Shown in pieces: positions 8,846 to 17,974 of a stretch of 64,000 nucleotides of DNA (position 1 is its first letter; every line of letters begins with the position of its first letter). The stretch comes from Streptomyces flaveolus (GTDB taxonomy: Bacteria; Actinomycetota; Actinomycetes; Streptomycetales; Streptomycetaceae). The stretch spans positions 62,001 through 126,000 of the forward strand of contig NZ_JNWV01000003.1 of the NCBI RefSeq assembly GCF_000716535.1, given 5' to 3'. Under the pieces are notes generated by a model, which saw only the letters and a program-made list of their open reading frames with translations, was not told the origin of the DNA and did not search any database. The translations under genes and the position numbers were made by a program.

Positions 8846-9214
8846 GTGGCAGACACGGCAGACACGAACGAACAGGCGGGGCCGGAGCCGCTGGCGGTCA
8901 CCCGGACCGACGTCGGCGGTGCCACCGTCGTCACGGTGACCGGCGAGGTCGACCACCACACCTCCGGCGTGCTCCGCCGGGCCCTCGCCCCCGCGGACCC
9001 CGACGGCGCGCGCACCGTCGCGGACCTCAGCGGTGTGCCGTTCATGGACTCCAGCGGCATCAACGTCCTCATCGCCGCCCATCAGTCCCACGGCCCGGGG
9101 GGCTGGCTGCGCCTGGCGGGCGTACGGCGTCCCGTGCTGCGGACCCTGGAGATCGTCGGCCTCACACCTCTCCTCGCCTGCTACCCCAGCGTCGAGGACG
9201 CCCTGCGGGGCTGA
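8846..9214 (+). CDS. STAS-domain anti-sigma-factor antagonist
   Basis: Anti-anti-sigma protein of 122 residues. The STAS fold is clear: VTVTGEVDHHTSGVLRRAL, then VADLSGVPFMDSSGINVLIAAH, where the Ser of MDSSG is the residue normally phosphorylated by a partner anti-sigma kinase. GTG 8846 is preferred (GAGG five bases upstream); GTG 8825, also with a good AAGGA, would add seven residues. No partner kinase or sigma gene is adjacent, so the target is unknown. Confidence 0.85.
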   Translation: MADTADTNEQAGPEPLAVTRTDVGGATVVTVTGEVDHHTSGVLRRALAPADPDGARTVADLSGVPFMDSSGINVLIAAHQSHGPGGWLRLAGVRRPVLRTLEIVGLTPLLACYPSVEDALRG

Positions 9215-9668
9215 CGGGGGTCGGACGTCCCGCATGCGTGGCCGTTCCCGAAGAGTTCCGAGCCTGTGTATCCGCCGGGACGACACCGGTGCTGCCGAAC
9301 GAGGCGTTGTGTGACGGAGGTTCACCACGGGCCGGCGGTGTTGCGGCCGACGACCGCGTCCGGGCCGGCGTTGTCGGCAAACCCGTGACCCACCACGAGG
9401 TCGCAGCGTGTACGCGGGGCGGCGGACACGTGAAGTCGAGACACGGCTCGCCCCGCTTCGGGGCCAACGGGCGCTCGGCACCGCAGCGTTCACCCTGCCT
9501 TCACCGACCTGACGCGAAGGCCACTTCCGCGCCTCCGTGCGGCCTCCTAGCCTCACGCCGGTCCGAACTCGTCCCGTGATCCGACCTTCGTCGCTGGCCG
9601 AACAACCCGACACCCGGCGCGGGACCGGCCCGGCCCATCTGCCGGAGTGGCTCCCTGAGACACGTCGG

Positions 9669-9699
9669 CGCTCACCGGACGCACCGTCACCGGTGAGCG
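9669..9699. terminator. Hairpin 1 of a tandem pair
   Basis: Perfect 10-bp stem CGCTCACCGG/CCGGTGAGCG with an 11-base loop, located 12 bases from a second equally strong hairpin. Confidence 0.5.
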
Positions 9700-9863
9700 G
9701 GTCCGGCGAAAGGGCGGCACCTCCGCACAGGGGTGCCGCCCGATCCATGTGGCCGGTGCACCGCGGCGGTGACGGGGCGTTGCCGGCCGGTGAGGACCGG
9801 GTCGGCGCCCGTGTCGTCGGCCAGGTACCGCCGGAAGAAAGCAGTGACTACGTGGTGCCCGGG
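9687..9863 (-). pseudogene. Possible C-terminal fragment of a lost gene
   Basis: On the minus strand this stretch reads HHVVTAFFRRYLADDTGADP and then VLTGRQRPVTAAV, which looks like the last helices of an alpha/beta-hydrolase-type protein, but there is no start or upstream domain in any frame; upstream text in a different frame is cut by a stop. The frame runs on through the hairpin at 9712-9741, so the original stop is probably lost. Read as a relic with low confidence. Confidence 0.25.
9712..9741. terminator. Hairpin 2 of a tandem pair
   Basis: Perfect 10-bp stem GGGCGGCACC/GGTGCCGCCC with a 10-base loop. Together with the hairpin at 9669-9699 it separates the convergent STAS and Clp genes. 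Confidence 0.55.
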
Positions 9864-9903
9864 TGATCGCCGACGTGCGGCTCAGCGAGCGCGCAAGCGG
9901 CCC

Positions 9904-12417
9904 TCAGCCCTGCCCGGACGGCGGCTGCCCTGAGTCGCTTCTGTGCACCGTGCAGTGCAGTGAGTCGTCGCGGACGTCGGCGACGATCGTGTCGCCGGGG
10001 TCGGCCTCGCCGCCGAGCAGGAGCGTGGCGATGCGGTTGTCGAGCTCCGCCTGGATCGTGCGGCGCAACGGACGCGCACCGAACTCCGGCTGGTGGCCGT
10101 GGGCGATGAGGAGCTTCTTGGCCGCCTCCGTGACCTCCAGGCCCAGCCCCTGCGCGCGCACCTTGCGCCTGCTCTGGTCCAGCAGGTGGTCCACGATCTG
10201 CCCGAGGTCGTCCTCGGTCAGGGCGTGGAAGATGATGATGTCGTCGATCCGGTTGAGGAACTCCGGCAGGAACCGCGTGCGCAGGTCCTCCATCAACTCG
10301 TCCTTGAGGTCGGAGACATCGCCCTTGTGGTCGAGGATGCGGCGCGCGCCGATGTTGGACGTCATGATGACGACGCAGTGCCGGAAGTCGACGGTGCGGC
10401 CCTGCGCGTCGGTCAGCCGGCCGTCGTCCAGGATCTGCAAGAGGGTGTTGAAGACGTCGGGGTGGGCCTTCTCCACCTCGTCGAAGAGCACCACGCTGTA
10501 GGGCTGGCGGCGGACCTTCTCGGTGAGCTGGCCCGCCTCCTCGTAGCCGACGTATCCGGGAGGCGCGCCGACCAGCCGGGCGACGGTGTGCTTCTCCTGG
10601 AACTCGCTCATGTCGAACCGGATCATCCGGTCCTCCTCGCCGAACAGCAGGGCGGCGAGGGTCTTGGCGAGTTCGGTCTTGCCGACACCGGTCGGGCCGA
10701 GGAAGAGGAAGGAGCCCACGGGCCGGTTGGGGTCGCCCATGCCGGCGCGGTTGCGGCGTACGGCCTGGGAGACCGCGGTGACCGCCTCGTCCTGGCCGAC
10801 GATCCGCGCGTGCATCTCCTCTTCGAGCCGGAGCAGCTTCTCCTTCTCGCTGGCGGTGAGCTGGGAGACCGGGATGCCGGTGCGGCGGGAGACGACGTCG
10901 GCGATGTCGGAGGCCGTGACGGAGACGACGCCCTCGCGGCGCTCCTCGATCCCGGCGAGTTCCCCCTCCACCTCGGCGATGTCCCGCTTCAGCTCCGAGG
11001 CCTTCTCGAAGTCCTCGGCGGAGACGGCCTGTTCGAGCTCACGGCGCAGCTTGGCGATCCGGTCCTCGCGGCTGACGATCTCGGTGGACCGTCCGGCGCC
11101 GCGCAGCCGCACGCGGGCACCGGCCTGGTCCATCACGTCGATCGCCTTGTCCGGCAGGAAGCGGTCGCTGATGTACCGGTCGGACAGTTCGGCCGCGGCC
11201 ACCAGGGCTTCGTCGTCGAAGCGGACTTGGTGGTGCGCCTCGTAGGAGTCGCGGAGCCCCTCGAGGATCTGCACCGTCTCCTCGACGGTGGGCTCGGGGA
11301 CCATCACCGGCTGGAACCGGCGTTCCAGGGCGGCGTCCTTCTCGACGTACTTGCGGTACTCGTCGATGGTCGTGGCGCCCACGACGTGGAGTTCACCGCG
11401 CGCCAGGGCGGGCTTGAGCATGTTGCCGGCGTCCATGGCGCCCTCGCCGGTGGCGCCGGCGCCGACGACCGTGTGCAGTTCGTCGATGAACAGGATGATG
11501 TCGCCGCTCGCCGCCTGGACGTCCTCGATGACCTTCTTGAGCCGTTCCTCGAACTGTCCCCGGTACTGCGCGCCCGCCACCATGCCCGACAGGTCCAGTG
11601 ACACGACCCGTTTGCCCTTCAGGACGTCGGGGACCTCGCCCGCCACGATGCGCTGGGCGAGGCCCTCCACGATGGCGGTCTTGCCGACTCCGGGTTCGCC
11701 GATGAGCACCGGGTTGTTCTTGGAGCGCCGGGAGAGGATCTCGACGGTCTGCTCGATCTCCCCGGCCCGTCCGACCACCGGGTCGAGCTTGCCGGCCTTG
11801 GCCTCCTCCGTCAGGTCTCGGCCGTATTCGTCCAGGGTCGTGGCCGGCTGTTTCCGTTCGGCGGGGGCTCCCTCGGCGCGCGTCGCCGGCTGTTCGGTCA
11901 GGCCCGCGAGGCGCTGGGTGTCCAGGCCCTCGGCGCGCAGCATCCGGGCCGCTCCCGTGTCGCTCTCGCCGAGCAGGGCGCCGAGGATGTGCTCGGGACC
12001 GATGTAGGAGACGCCGGCCGCCTGGGACCGGGCGTAGGCGGCGCCGAGGGTGCGTTTGGCCGCGGGGGTGAGGCCCGGTTGCGCGGAGGGCTCGCCGGAC
12101 TCGCGCGGCAGGATATTGGCCAGCTCGCCGGCGAGGGTGTCGGGGTCGACGCCCACCTGGGAGAGCAGCCGGCGTGAGGGGTCGACCTGGGTGGCCGCCC
12201 AGAGCAGGTGTTCGGTGTCCAGGTCGGAGGTGCCGTCGTCGGCGGCCCGTTGCGCGGCCAGGTTCAGCAGTCGCTGCGACGATTCCGTCAGCAGCCTTCC
12301 GATGGGTACGCGCTGTACTGCGGGGGGTGATGATGCCGGCGACATTCCGAAGAAACGATTCAGCAGCTCATTGAACGCATCCGACGAACCGAACGGCGCA
12401 CCGAACGACATCGACAT
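9904..12417 (-). CDS. Clp/Hsp100 ATPase with UVR middle region but no visible ClpP loop
   Basis: AAA+ unfoldase of 837 residues. Two Clp_N repeats (about 40-85 and 115-160), AAA1 with Walker A GEPGVGKT (240) and Walker B ILFIDE, a short middle region carrying a UVR motif ([17 protein letters not shown], about 468), and AAA2 with GPTGVGKT (574) and [11 protein letters not shown]. This order and the short middle region match ClpC, yet the segment after [11 protein letters not shown] (about 695-705), where ClpC carries its Val-Gly-Phe-like ClpP-docking loop, reads [12 protein letters not shown] instead. It may therefore act without ClpP, like ClpB or ClpL. AGGAG precedes ATG 12417. No HspR-type CTTGAGT repeat is seen upstream. 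Confidence 0.9.
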   Translation of the reverse strand: MSMSFGAPFGSSDAFNELLNRFFGMSPASSPPAVQRVPIGRLLTESSQRLLNLAAQRAADDGTSDLDTEHLLWAATQVDPSRRLLSQVGVDPDTLAGELANILPRESGEPSAQPGLTPAAKRTLGAAYARSQAAGVSYIGPEHILGALLGESDTGAARMLRAEGLDTQRLAGLTEQPATRAEGAPAERKQPATTLDEYGRDLTEEAKAGKLDPVVGRAGEIEQTVEILSRRSKNNPVLIGEPGVGKTAIVEGLAQRIVAGEVPDVLKGKRVVSLDLSGMVAGAQYRGQFEERLKKVIEDVQAASGDIILFIDELHTVVGAGATGEGAMDAGNMLKPALARGELHVVGATTIDEYRKYVEKDAALERRFQPVMVPEPTVEETVQILEGLRDSYEAHHQVRFDDEALVAAAELSDRYISDRFLPDKAIDVMDQAGARVRLRGAGRSTEIVSREDRIAKLRRELEQAVSAEDFEKASELKRDIAEVEGELAGIEERREGVVSVTASDIADVVSRRTGIPVSQLTASEKEKLLRLEEEMHARIVGQDEAVTAVSQAVRRNRAGMGDPNRPVGSFLFLGPTGVGKTELAKTLAALLFGEEDRMIRFDMSEFQEKHTVARLVGAPPGYVGYEEAGQLTEKVRRQPYSVVLFDEVEKAHPDVFNTLLQILDDGRLTDAQGRTVDFRHCVVIMTSNIGARRILDHKGDVSDLKDELMEDLRTRFLPEFLNRIDDIIIFHALTEDDLGQIVDHLLDQSRRKVRAQGLGLEVTEAAKKLLIAHGHQPEFGARPLRRTIQAELDNRIATLLLGGEADPGDTIVADVRDDSLHCTVHRSDSGQPPSGQG

Positions 12418-12606
12418 GACAGCTCCTGGTACGGCAGAGAAGCAGCGACCGGAACAAGGCCCCCGAACGGCCCCTACTCACTGAACCCCCGTGGGGACGG
12501 CCCCGCAACCGGAAGGGAACGGCGGCAAATCCGGCCTGCCCGTACCTACACAGGGCCGACGGCACAGTCCGCGCCCGGCCCGCGACACCCCGACCGAGGC
12601 GGTGGT

Positions 12607-12975
12607 TCACACGGGTGTGTGCCCCCGCAGATACGTGCGCACGCTCGCCGGCAGCGGTGTGCCCGCGGTCTCCTCCATCGGTGCCCAGCGCACCTGCTCC
12701 GGTGCGAAGCGGCCGCCGTCCGACGGTGACTCGCTCAGCAACTGGCACACCACGGCCGTCTCCCCCGCTGTGTCCCGCGGCGTCAGCGGTTCCGTGCCGT
12801 CGACCAGGTAACCGGTGAGCTCGTAGACGATCCGCGCCGCCGTGGCCTGGGCCGTCTCGGCCGGTTCCGGGGTGCCCGAGGGCAGCGTCCAGCCCTCTCC
12901 ATCCGGCACCAGCAGCAGCCGCCCGTCGTACACGACGACCGCCCGCACCACACCCTCGGCCTGCTCCAGCGACAT
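12607..12975 (-). CDS. Nudix-like protein with degenerate catalytic box
   Basis: Protein of 122 residues with a Nudix-type fold (AVVVYDGRLLLVPDGEGWTLP then the box). The Nudix box GxxxxxE-x7-REUxEExGU is present in outline as GTPEPAETAQATAARIVYELTGY, but the catalytic REUxEE reads RIVYEL, so two of three metal-binding glutamates are replaced. Hydrolase activity is doubtful; a binding or regulatory role is possible. ATG 12975 follows GGGGAGGGGAG. It lies 62 bases downstream of the lipid kinase gene on the same strand and could be the last gene of that operon. Confidence 0.75.
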   Translation of the reverse strand: MSLEQAEGVVRAVVVYDGRLLLVPDGEGWTLPSGTPEPAETAQATAARIVYELTGYLVDGTEPLTPRDTAGETAVVCQLLSESPSDGGRFAPEQVRWAPMEETAGTPLPASVRTYLRGHTPV

Positions 12976-13037
12976 ATGGCTCCCCTCCCCAGGCACTCCT
13001 TGCCTACCCAGGGGTGCGCGGGTGATGCACGGTGGCG

Positions 13038-13919
13038 TCAGTACAGCACCGGCAGGTCCCCGGGCCGTACCCGCAGCGTGACCGGCAGGGTGGCCTCCAC
13101 CTCGCCGTCGGCGCCGTAGGGGACGGGCCGGGTGGCCTCGATGCGCAGTTCCCTGCCCCGCAGGACGCGCACTTGCGGGCGGTGGATGTGGACGCCCGAC
13201 TTGAGCTCGTTCATCAGGGCGAAGAACAGCCGGCGCGGGGCCTCGCGGATCAGCACGACGTCCAGCAGGCCGTCGTCGACGCGCGCGCCGGGAGCGATGA
13301 GCCGGCCGGAGCCGTAGTAGGGGGAGTTGGCCGCGACGACGGTGTAGCCGCGGTGGGTGTGTTCCTCGCCGTCGACGGTGACGCGGTAGTCGGCCGGTCG
13401 CCAGGTGGTGACGGCGCGCAGGCCGCCCGCGTAGTAGGAGGCGGCGCCGCGCAGCAGCCGGGCGTTGTTGGCGTGCCGGTTGGCCTCCGCGTCGACGCCG
13501 GCGTACACGCTGCCCAGCACCACCGTGCGCGGGTGGACGGCCGACTCCACCTCGATCGTGTCGACGGGCCGGGGTTCGGCGTGCAGCAGGATGCGGGCGA
13601 GCGCGGCCGGGTCTGCGGGCAGGTCGAGCGCACGGGCGAAGTCGTTGCCGCGTCCGGCGGGTACGAGGCCCAGGACGGTTCCGGTGCCGCTGAGCGCGCC
13701 GCCGATGCCGCCCGCGATGCCGTCACCGCCCACGGCCAGGACGATCCGGCCGCGCTCACCGGCCGCGCGGGCGATGTCCTGGGCGTGGGCGAGGCTGCGG
13801 CTGTACTCCGTCTCCAGTTCGGCCCCGGCCTCGCGGAGCAGCCGGGCCAGCCGGAGCAGGGTCGCCGCCCCGGTGGAGCCGCCCGCGGTGGGGTTGACGA
13901 CGGCGGTGAACTGGCGCAT
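13038..13919 (-). CDS. Diacylglycerol kinase-family lipid kinase
   Basis: Lipid kinase of 293 residues, phosphorylating diacylglycerol or a related lipid at the membrane. The DAGK catalytic domain is evident: VVNPTAGG at the N-terminus, the nucleotide loop VLAVGGDGIAGGIGGAL (Ile where most have Thr) and GLVPAGRGNDFARAL, then the C-terminal beta-sandwich ending in VTLRVRPGDLPVLY. ATG 13919 opens 39 bases after the stop of the AGPS-like gene on the same strand, so the two are probably one operon, which hints that the substrate could be an ether or ester glycerolipid made there. Confidence 0.9.
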   Translation of the reverse strand: MRQFTAVVNPTAGGSTGAATLLRLARLLREAGAELETEYSRSLAHAQDIARAAGERGRIVLAVGGDGIAGGIGGALSGTGTVLGLVPAGRGNDFARALDLPADPAALARILLHAEPRPVDTIEVESAVHPRTVVLGSVYAGVDAEANRHANNARLLRGAASYYAGGLRAVTTWRPADYRVTVDGEEHTHRGYTVVAANSPYYGSGRLIAPGARVDDGLLDVVLIREAPRRLFFALMNELKSGVHIHRPQVRVLRGRELRIEATRPVPYGADGEVEATLPVTLRVRPGDLPVLY

Positions 13920-13958
13920 CGGTGGGCCTTTCGAGGCAGGCGGTCGGATCGGGTGGGG

Positions 13959-15551
13959 TCAGTCGGTGGGCAGCAGCACGCCGGGGTTGAGGAGCCCCTC
14001 GGGGTCGAGGCGGCGCTTGACGGCGCGCAGGGCCGAGACGCCGAGCGGGCCGGCCTCGCGGACGTACCAGTCGCGGTGGTCGGTGCCGACCCCGTGGTGG
14101 TGGGAGATGGTGCCGCCGGCGGCGAGCACGGCCTCGTTGGCCGCGTGCTTCGCGGGCGCCCAGTGGGCCACCGGGTCCTCGCCCTGGGCGCTGACGACGG
14201 TGAAGTAGAGCGAGGCGCCGTTCTCGTACACGTGGGAGATGTGGCACATCACGAGGGGCGGGGTGCCGGCCCGGGAGAGGGTGTCCGTGAGCGCCGTGCG
14301 GACGGCCGTGTAGAGATCGGGGATCCGGGACCAGAAGGCCGCGGTCTCCAGCGTCTCGGCGAAGGCGCCGACGTCGAGCAGGGCGTCGCGCAGATAGGGA
14401 GCGGAGTAGCGGCCGTGCGCCCAGCGCTCGCCGGGTTCGGCGCCGGCCGGGGTGCCGCCGCAGGCCGTCAGGACGGCCGCCGCCCGTTCACGGCGGTGCG
14501 CGGTGTCCTCGGCCGTCCCCTCGTATCCGGTGATCGCCAGGCACCCGGCGTCGCTCTGCGCCAAGTCGGCGCCGATCGCCTCGGGTTGGGCGAGGCCGAT
14601 GAGTGTCTCGGTCTCGTCGGACAGGCGCAGCACGGTCGGCCGGGGTCCGTCCTGGGCGAGCCGGCGCAGTGCGGTGGTGCCCTCCTCGAAGGAGCCGAAC
14701 CGCCAGCCCTCGTACACCCGCGTCTCGGGCAGGGGGCGGATCCGTACGGTGACGGAGGTGATGACGCCGAAGGCGCCCTCGGAGCCGAGGATGAGCTGGC
14801 GCAGGTCGGGGCCGGCGGCGGAGCGGGGGGCGCGGCCGGTCTCGATGGTGCCCTCGGGGGTGGCGAGGGTGAGGCCGAGCACCATCTCGTCGAAGCGGCC
14901 GTACCCGGCGGACGCCTGCCCGCTGGAGCGGGCCGCCGCGAAACCGCCGATGGTGGCCCATTCGAAGGACTGCGGGAAGTGGCCGAGGGTGAAGCCGTGT
15001 CCGGCGAGCAGGGCCTCGGCCTCGGGGGCGCGCAGGCCGGGCTGGAGGACGGCGGTGCGCGAGACGGGGTCCAGGTCGAGCAGGCCGTTCATGCGGCGCA
15101 GGTCCAGGGCGACGAACGCGGTGCGCTGCGGGGCGAGTCCGCCCACCACCGAGGTGCCGCCGCCGAAGGGTACGACGGCCAGGCCGTGCGCGGCGCAGGC
15201 GCGCAGGACCGCGAGCACCTCGTCGTGGCCGGCGGGCAGGACGACGGCCTGCGGGACGTCGGTGACGTCGCCCGCGCGGATGCGCAGCAGGTCCGGGGTG
15301 GACTTGCCGCGGGTGTGCCGGACGCGGCTCTCCGAGTCCGTGCGGACGTGCTCCTCGCCACCGACGGCCGCGGCGAGCGCCTTGAGGGCGGCGGGGCTCG
15401 CCGTGGGGGCGGGCAGGCGGATGTCCTCCAGGCCGAGCGCGGGCGTGCTGCGCGGCTTGACGCCGAGCAGGTCGCGCAGCAGCCCGGTCACCGAGTCGGG
15501 CAGCGGCGCCGCCTTGGCCGGGTCGCCCCAGCCGTTCCACAGCATGTCCAT
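13959..15551 (-). CDS. Alkyl-DHAP synthase (AGPS)-like FAD enzyme
   Basis: FAD enzyme of 530 residues in the vanillyl-alcohol oxidase fold. The FAD domain has VVPFGGGTSVVGG (127-139) and HFPQSFEWATIGGFAAARSSG (191-211), and the C-terminal part has CHISHVYENGASLYF and HHHGVG (His484-486). These match alkylglycerone-phosphate synthase, where the HHH group and a Tyr in the HVY..GA.LYF strand belong to the active site; plain glycolate or lactate oxidases lack them. AGPS swaps the acyl chain of acyl-DHAP for a fatty alcohol, the committed step of ether-lipid synthesis. ATG 15551 follows GAGGA. Divergent from TetR-glpD and followed by a lipid kinase. Other FAD-linked oxidase roles are not excluded. 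Confidence 0.8.
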   Translation of the reverse strand: MDMLWNGWGDPAKAAPLPDSVTGLLRDLLGVKPRSTPALGLEDIRLPAPTASPAALKALAAAVGGEEHVRTDSESRVRHTRGKSTPDLLRIRAGDVTDVPQAVVLPAGHDEVLAVLRACAAHGLAVVPFGGGTSVVGGLAPQRTAFVALDLRRMNGLLDLDPVSRTAVLQPGLRAPEAEALLAGHGFTLGHFPQSFEWATIGGFAAARSSGQASAGYGRFDEMVLGLTLATPEGTIETGRAPRSAAGPDLRQLILGSEGAFGVITSVTVRIRPLPETRVYEGWRFGSFEEGTTALRRLAQDGPRPTVLRLSDETETLIGLAQPEAIGADLAQSDAGCLAITGYEGTAEDTAHRRERAAAVLTACGGTPAGAEPGERWAHGRYSAPYLRDALLDVGAFAETLETAAFWSRIPDLYTAVRTALTDTLSRAGTPPLVMCHISHVYENGASLYFTVVSAQGEDPVAHWAPAKHAANEAVLAAGGTISHHHGVGTDHRDWYVREAGPLGVSALRAVKRRLDPEGLLNPGVLLPTD

Positions 15552-15573
15552 TGAACGGTCGTCCTCACAGGTC

Positions 15574-15605
15574 GGTGTGCTCGTCGGGGTGCTCGTCGGG
15601 TGTTC
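15574..15605. repeat. 12-bp direct repeat in the divergent AGPS/TetR promoter region
   Basis: GTGCTCGTCGGG occurs twice head to tail within the 129-base gap between the AGPS-like gene and the TetR gene. Just before the TetR start the AT-richer GTTACACTGTGACAC (15667-15681) is a partial inverted repeat and could be the TetR operator. Confidence 0.4.
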
Positions 15606-15680
15606 TGTCCGCGCGGCTCGGCTGCCGGCTCCGGGGCCTGCTCGCTTCCGCCCGGGCCCCGGGGCGTTACACTGTGACAC

Positions 15681-16292
15681 ATGACGCCCATTCGTCACAA
15701 CGGTTCGGGCAACGGCTCGGACAACGATCACGTGCTCGACGCGGTACGCGACTGCGTGCTGGCCGTCGGCGTACGGCGCACCACGCTCGCCGACGTGGCC
15801 CGCCGCGCCGGCGTCTCCCGGATGACGCTGTACCGGCGCTGGCCGGACCTGCGGAGCCTGGTGGGCGATCTGATGACCCGGGAGTGGATCGACGTGGCCA
15901 CCCGGGCCATACCGGAGCCCGCGCCCGGCACGGCCACACGCACCCGGATCGTGGACGGACTGGTGGCCGGGGTCGAGGCGTTCCGCGCGCACCCGCTCTT
16001 CCGCAAGATCGTCGACGTCGATCCGGAACTGCTCCTCCCCTACGTGCTCGACCGGCGCGGCGCGAGCCAGGAGGCGCTGCTGGCGCTGCTCGCCGACGCG
16101 CTGCGCGAGGGCCACGCGGACGGGTCCGTACGACCCGGCCACGTCGAACGGCAGGCGCGCGTCCTGCTCTTGACCGTGCAGTCCTTCGCCCTGTCCCTGC
16201 GCACGATGACCGACGAGAGCGATCCGGAGCTGGACTCCCCCGCGCTCCTCGGCGAGCTGCGCACCCTTCTGGAGAGGACCCTGACGCCATGA
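15681..16292 (+). CDS. TetR-family regulator of the lipid block
   Basis: TetR repressor of 203 residues. The helix-turn-helix is TTLADVARRAGVSRMTLYRRWPD (about 38-60), followed by a helical ligand domain of low similarity to named members. Its stop overlaps the glpD start (ATGA at 16289), so it is translationally coupled to glpD, and it is divergent from the AGPS-like gene. It most likely controls both units in response to a lipid or glycerol-derived ligand; this is inference from position. Confidence 0.9.
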   Translation: MTPIRHNGSGNGSDNDHVLDAVRDCVLAVGVRRTTLADVARRAGVSRMTLYRRWPDLRSLVGDLMTREWIDVATRAIPEPAPGTATRTRIVDGLVAGVEAFRAHPLFRKIVDVDPELLLPYVLDRRGASQEALLALLADALREGHADGSVRPGHVERQARVLLLTVQSFALSLRTMTDESDPELDSPALLGELRTLLERTLTP

Positions 16293-17869
16293 GTCACACC
16301 GAGGCCGCGCCCGGCTCGTCCCTCAGCGCACACCGGCGCGGCCGGGAACTGGCCGAGGCCGCGGACGGCCGGACGGCCGACGTCCTGGTCGTCGGGCTGG
16401 GCGCCACGGGCGCCGGAGCCGCGCTGGACGCGGCGGCCCGCGGGCTGGACGTCGTGGCGGTGGACGCCCATGACCTGGCCTTCGGCACTTCCCGCTGGAG
16501 TTCCAAGCTCATTCACGGCGGGCTGCGCTATCTGGCCTCCGCGCAGTTCGACGTCGCCCACGAGAGCGCGGTCGAGCGCGGGGTGCTGATGACCCGTACG
16601 GCCCCGCACCTGGTGGCCGCCCAGCCGTTCGTGCTGCCGCTGACCCCGCTGGTGTCCCGGGCGCAGGCCTCGCTGGCGTGGGCCGGCTTCCGGGCCGGGG
16701 ACATGCTGCGGCTGGCCGCCCGGACCCCGCGCCAGGTGCTGCCCGCGCCCCGCCGGATCTCGGCGACGGAGGCCCGGCACCTGGCGCCCTCGGTCCGCGC
16801 GGCCGGGCTGCGCGGCGGGCTGCTGTCCTGGGACGGAAAGGTGACCGACGACGCCCGTCTGGTGACCGCCCTGGCCCGGACCGCCGCCGCGCACGGCGCC
16901 CGGGTGCTGACCCGGGTACGGGTGCTGGAGCTGACCGGCACGGGCGCCCGGATCCGCGACGAACTCACCGGTGAGGAGGGCGAGATCAGGGCCCGCGCCG
17001 TGATCAACGCCACCGGCGTGTGGGCGGGCGCCCTCACCGACGGCATCCGAATACGGCCATCCCGGGGCACCCACCTCGTCCTGCGCTCGGAGCGGCTCGG
17101 CGCCCTGCCGGCCGGCCTGCACATCCCGATCCCCGGGGAGACCAACCGCTTCGTGCTGGTCCTGCCCCAAGGGGACGGCCGGGTCTACGTCGGCCTCACC
17201 GACGAACCGGTCGACGGCGGGATCCCGGACGTGCCGGAGGTCCCCGAGACCGACATCGGCTTCCTCCTGGACGTGCTCGGATCGGTCCTCGACACCCCCG
17301 TGTCCCGGGACGAGGTCGTCGGTGCCTTCGCCGGGCTGCGCCCGCTGCTGGACACCTCCGCGCACGAGGGCGCCGAGGGGGCACCCCGCACGTCCGACAT
17401 CTCCCGCCGGCACGCGGTGCTGACGTCGCCCGACGGTGTGACCACGGTCGTCGGCGGCAAGCTCACCACCTACCGGCGGATGGCGCAGGACGCCGTGGAC
17501 GCCGCGGCCGTGGCCCGCGGCCTGCGCGCCGCCCCCTCCCCCACGGCCGCGCTGCCCCTGATCGGCGCCGCCGCCCCCGAACGCCTGCGGGCGCTGCCCG
17601 CACCGCGCCGCCTGGTCCGCCGCTACGGCACCGAAGCCCTGGCGGTCCACGCCCTCGCCGCCCAGGACCCCGGCCTGGCCGAGCCGGTGCTCCCCGGCCA
17701 CCCGGTCACCCGCGCCGAACTGCTCTGGGCGGTGCGGCACGAGGGCGCCCTGGACGAGTCCGACCTCCTGGACCGCCGTACCCGCATCGGCGTGGTTCCG
17801 GAGGACCGCGTCCGGGCGGTCCCCACGGCCCGGGACATCCTCGCTCGGACGGCGCCGGTGCATCCCTGA
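16289..17869 (+). CDS. glpD: Glycerol-3-phosphate dehydrogenase (GlpD-type)
   Basis: FAD-dependent glycerol-3-phosphate dehydrogenase of 526 residues, oxidising sn-glycerol 3-phosphate to dihydroxyacetone phosphate at the membrane and passing electrons to the quinone pool. The Rossmann start VLVVGLGATGAGAALDAAARG (about 32) is followed by SSKLIHGGLRYL, the GlpD substrate-site signature, by NATGVWA and by VVGGKLTTYRRMA, then the alpha-helical DAO_C domain. Coupled to the TetR gene by ATGA overlap. Its product is the backbone used by an alkyl-DHAP synthase, so it fits the divergent gene. Streptomycetes usually have other glpD copies, so this may be a dedicated paralogue. Confidence 0.9.
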   Translation: MSHTEAAPGSSLSAHRRGRELAEAADGRTADVLVVGLGATGAGAALDAAARGLDVVAVDAHDLAFGTSRWSSKLIHGGLRYLASAQFDVAHESAVERGVLMTRTAPHLVAAQPFVLPLTPLVSRAQASLAWAGFRAGDMLRLAARTPRQVLPAPRRISATEARHLAPSVRAAGLRGGLLSWDGKVTDDARLVTALARTAAAHGARVLTRVRVLELTGTGARIRDELTGEEGEIRARAVINATGVWAGALTDGIRIRPSRGTHLVLRSERLGALPAGLHIPIPGETNRFVLVLPQGDGRVYVGLTDEPVDGGIPDVPEVPETDIGFLLDVLGSVLDTPVSRDEVVGAFAGLRPLLDTSAHEGAEGAPRTSDISRRHAVLTSPDGVTTVVGGKLTTYRRMAQDAVDAAAVARGLRAAPSPTAALPLIGAAAPERLRALPAPRRLVRRYGTEALAVHALAAQDPGLAEPVLPGHPVTRAELLWAVRHEGALDESDLLDRRTRIGVVPEDRVRAVPTARDILARTAPVHP

Positions 17870-17974
17870 CCCGGGTGCCCGGCGGACGCCTGCTGGTCCG
17901 GTAATCGATTGCGCCGGGACCCCCTCCCCGGCATCGTTCGACACATCCCGTGGTCCTTCGAAGGGGGTCCTCCC

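Larger units (their letters stand above)
9215..9903. other. Non-coding gap with hairpins and a decayed C-terminus
   Basis: No intact gene is seen in these 690 bases between the convergent STAS and Clp genes. The left 450 bases show nothing I can interpret. The right part holds two adjacent hairpins and a fragment that resembles the end of a protein on the minus strand. Confidence 0.6.

Noticed and set aside
6547..9579. 1010-codon open frame on the plus strand
   Set aside because: It runs antisense to the methyltransferase and protease genes, which have clear motifs and ribosome sites; long antisense frames are expected from third-position G/C bias.
12418..12606. HspR/HAIR heat-shock operator before the Clp gene
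   Set aside because: No CTTGAGT inverted repeat or close variant was found.
13032..15554. 840-codon open frame opposite the lipid kinase and AGPS-like genes
   Set aside because: Glycine/valine/arginine-rich shadow of the real genes; no recognisable domain.
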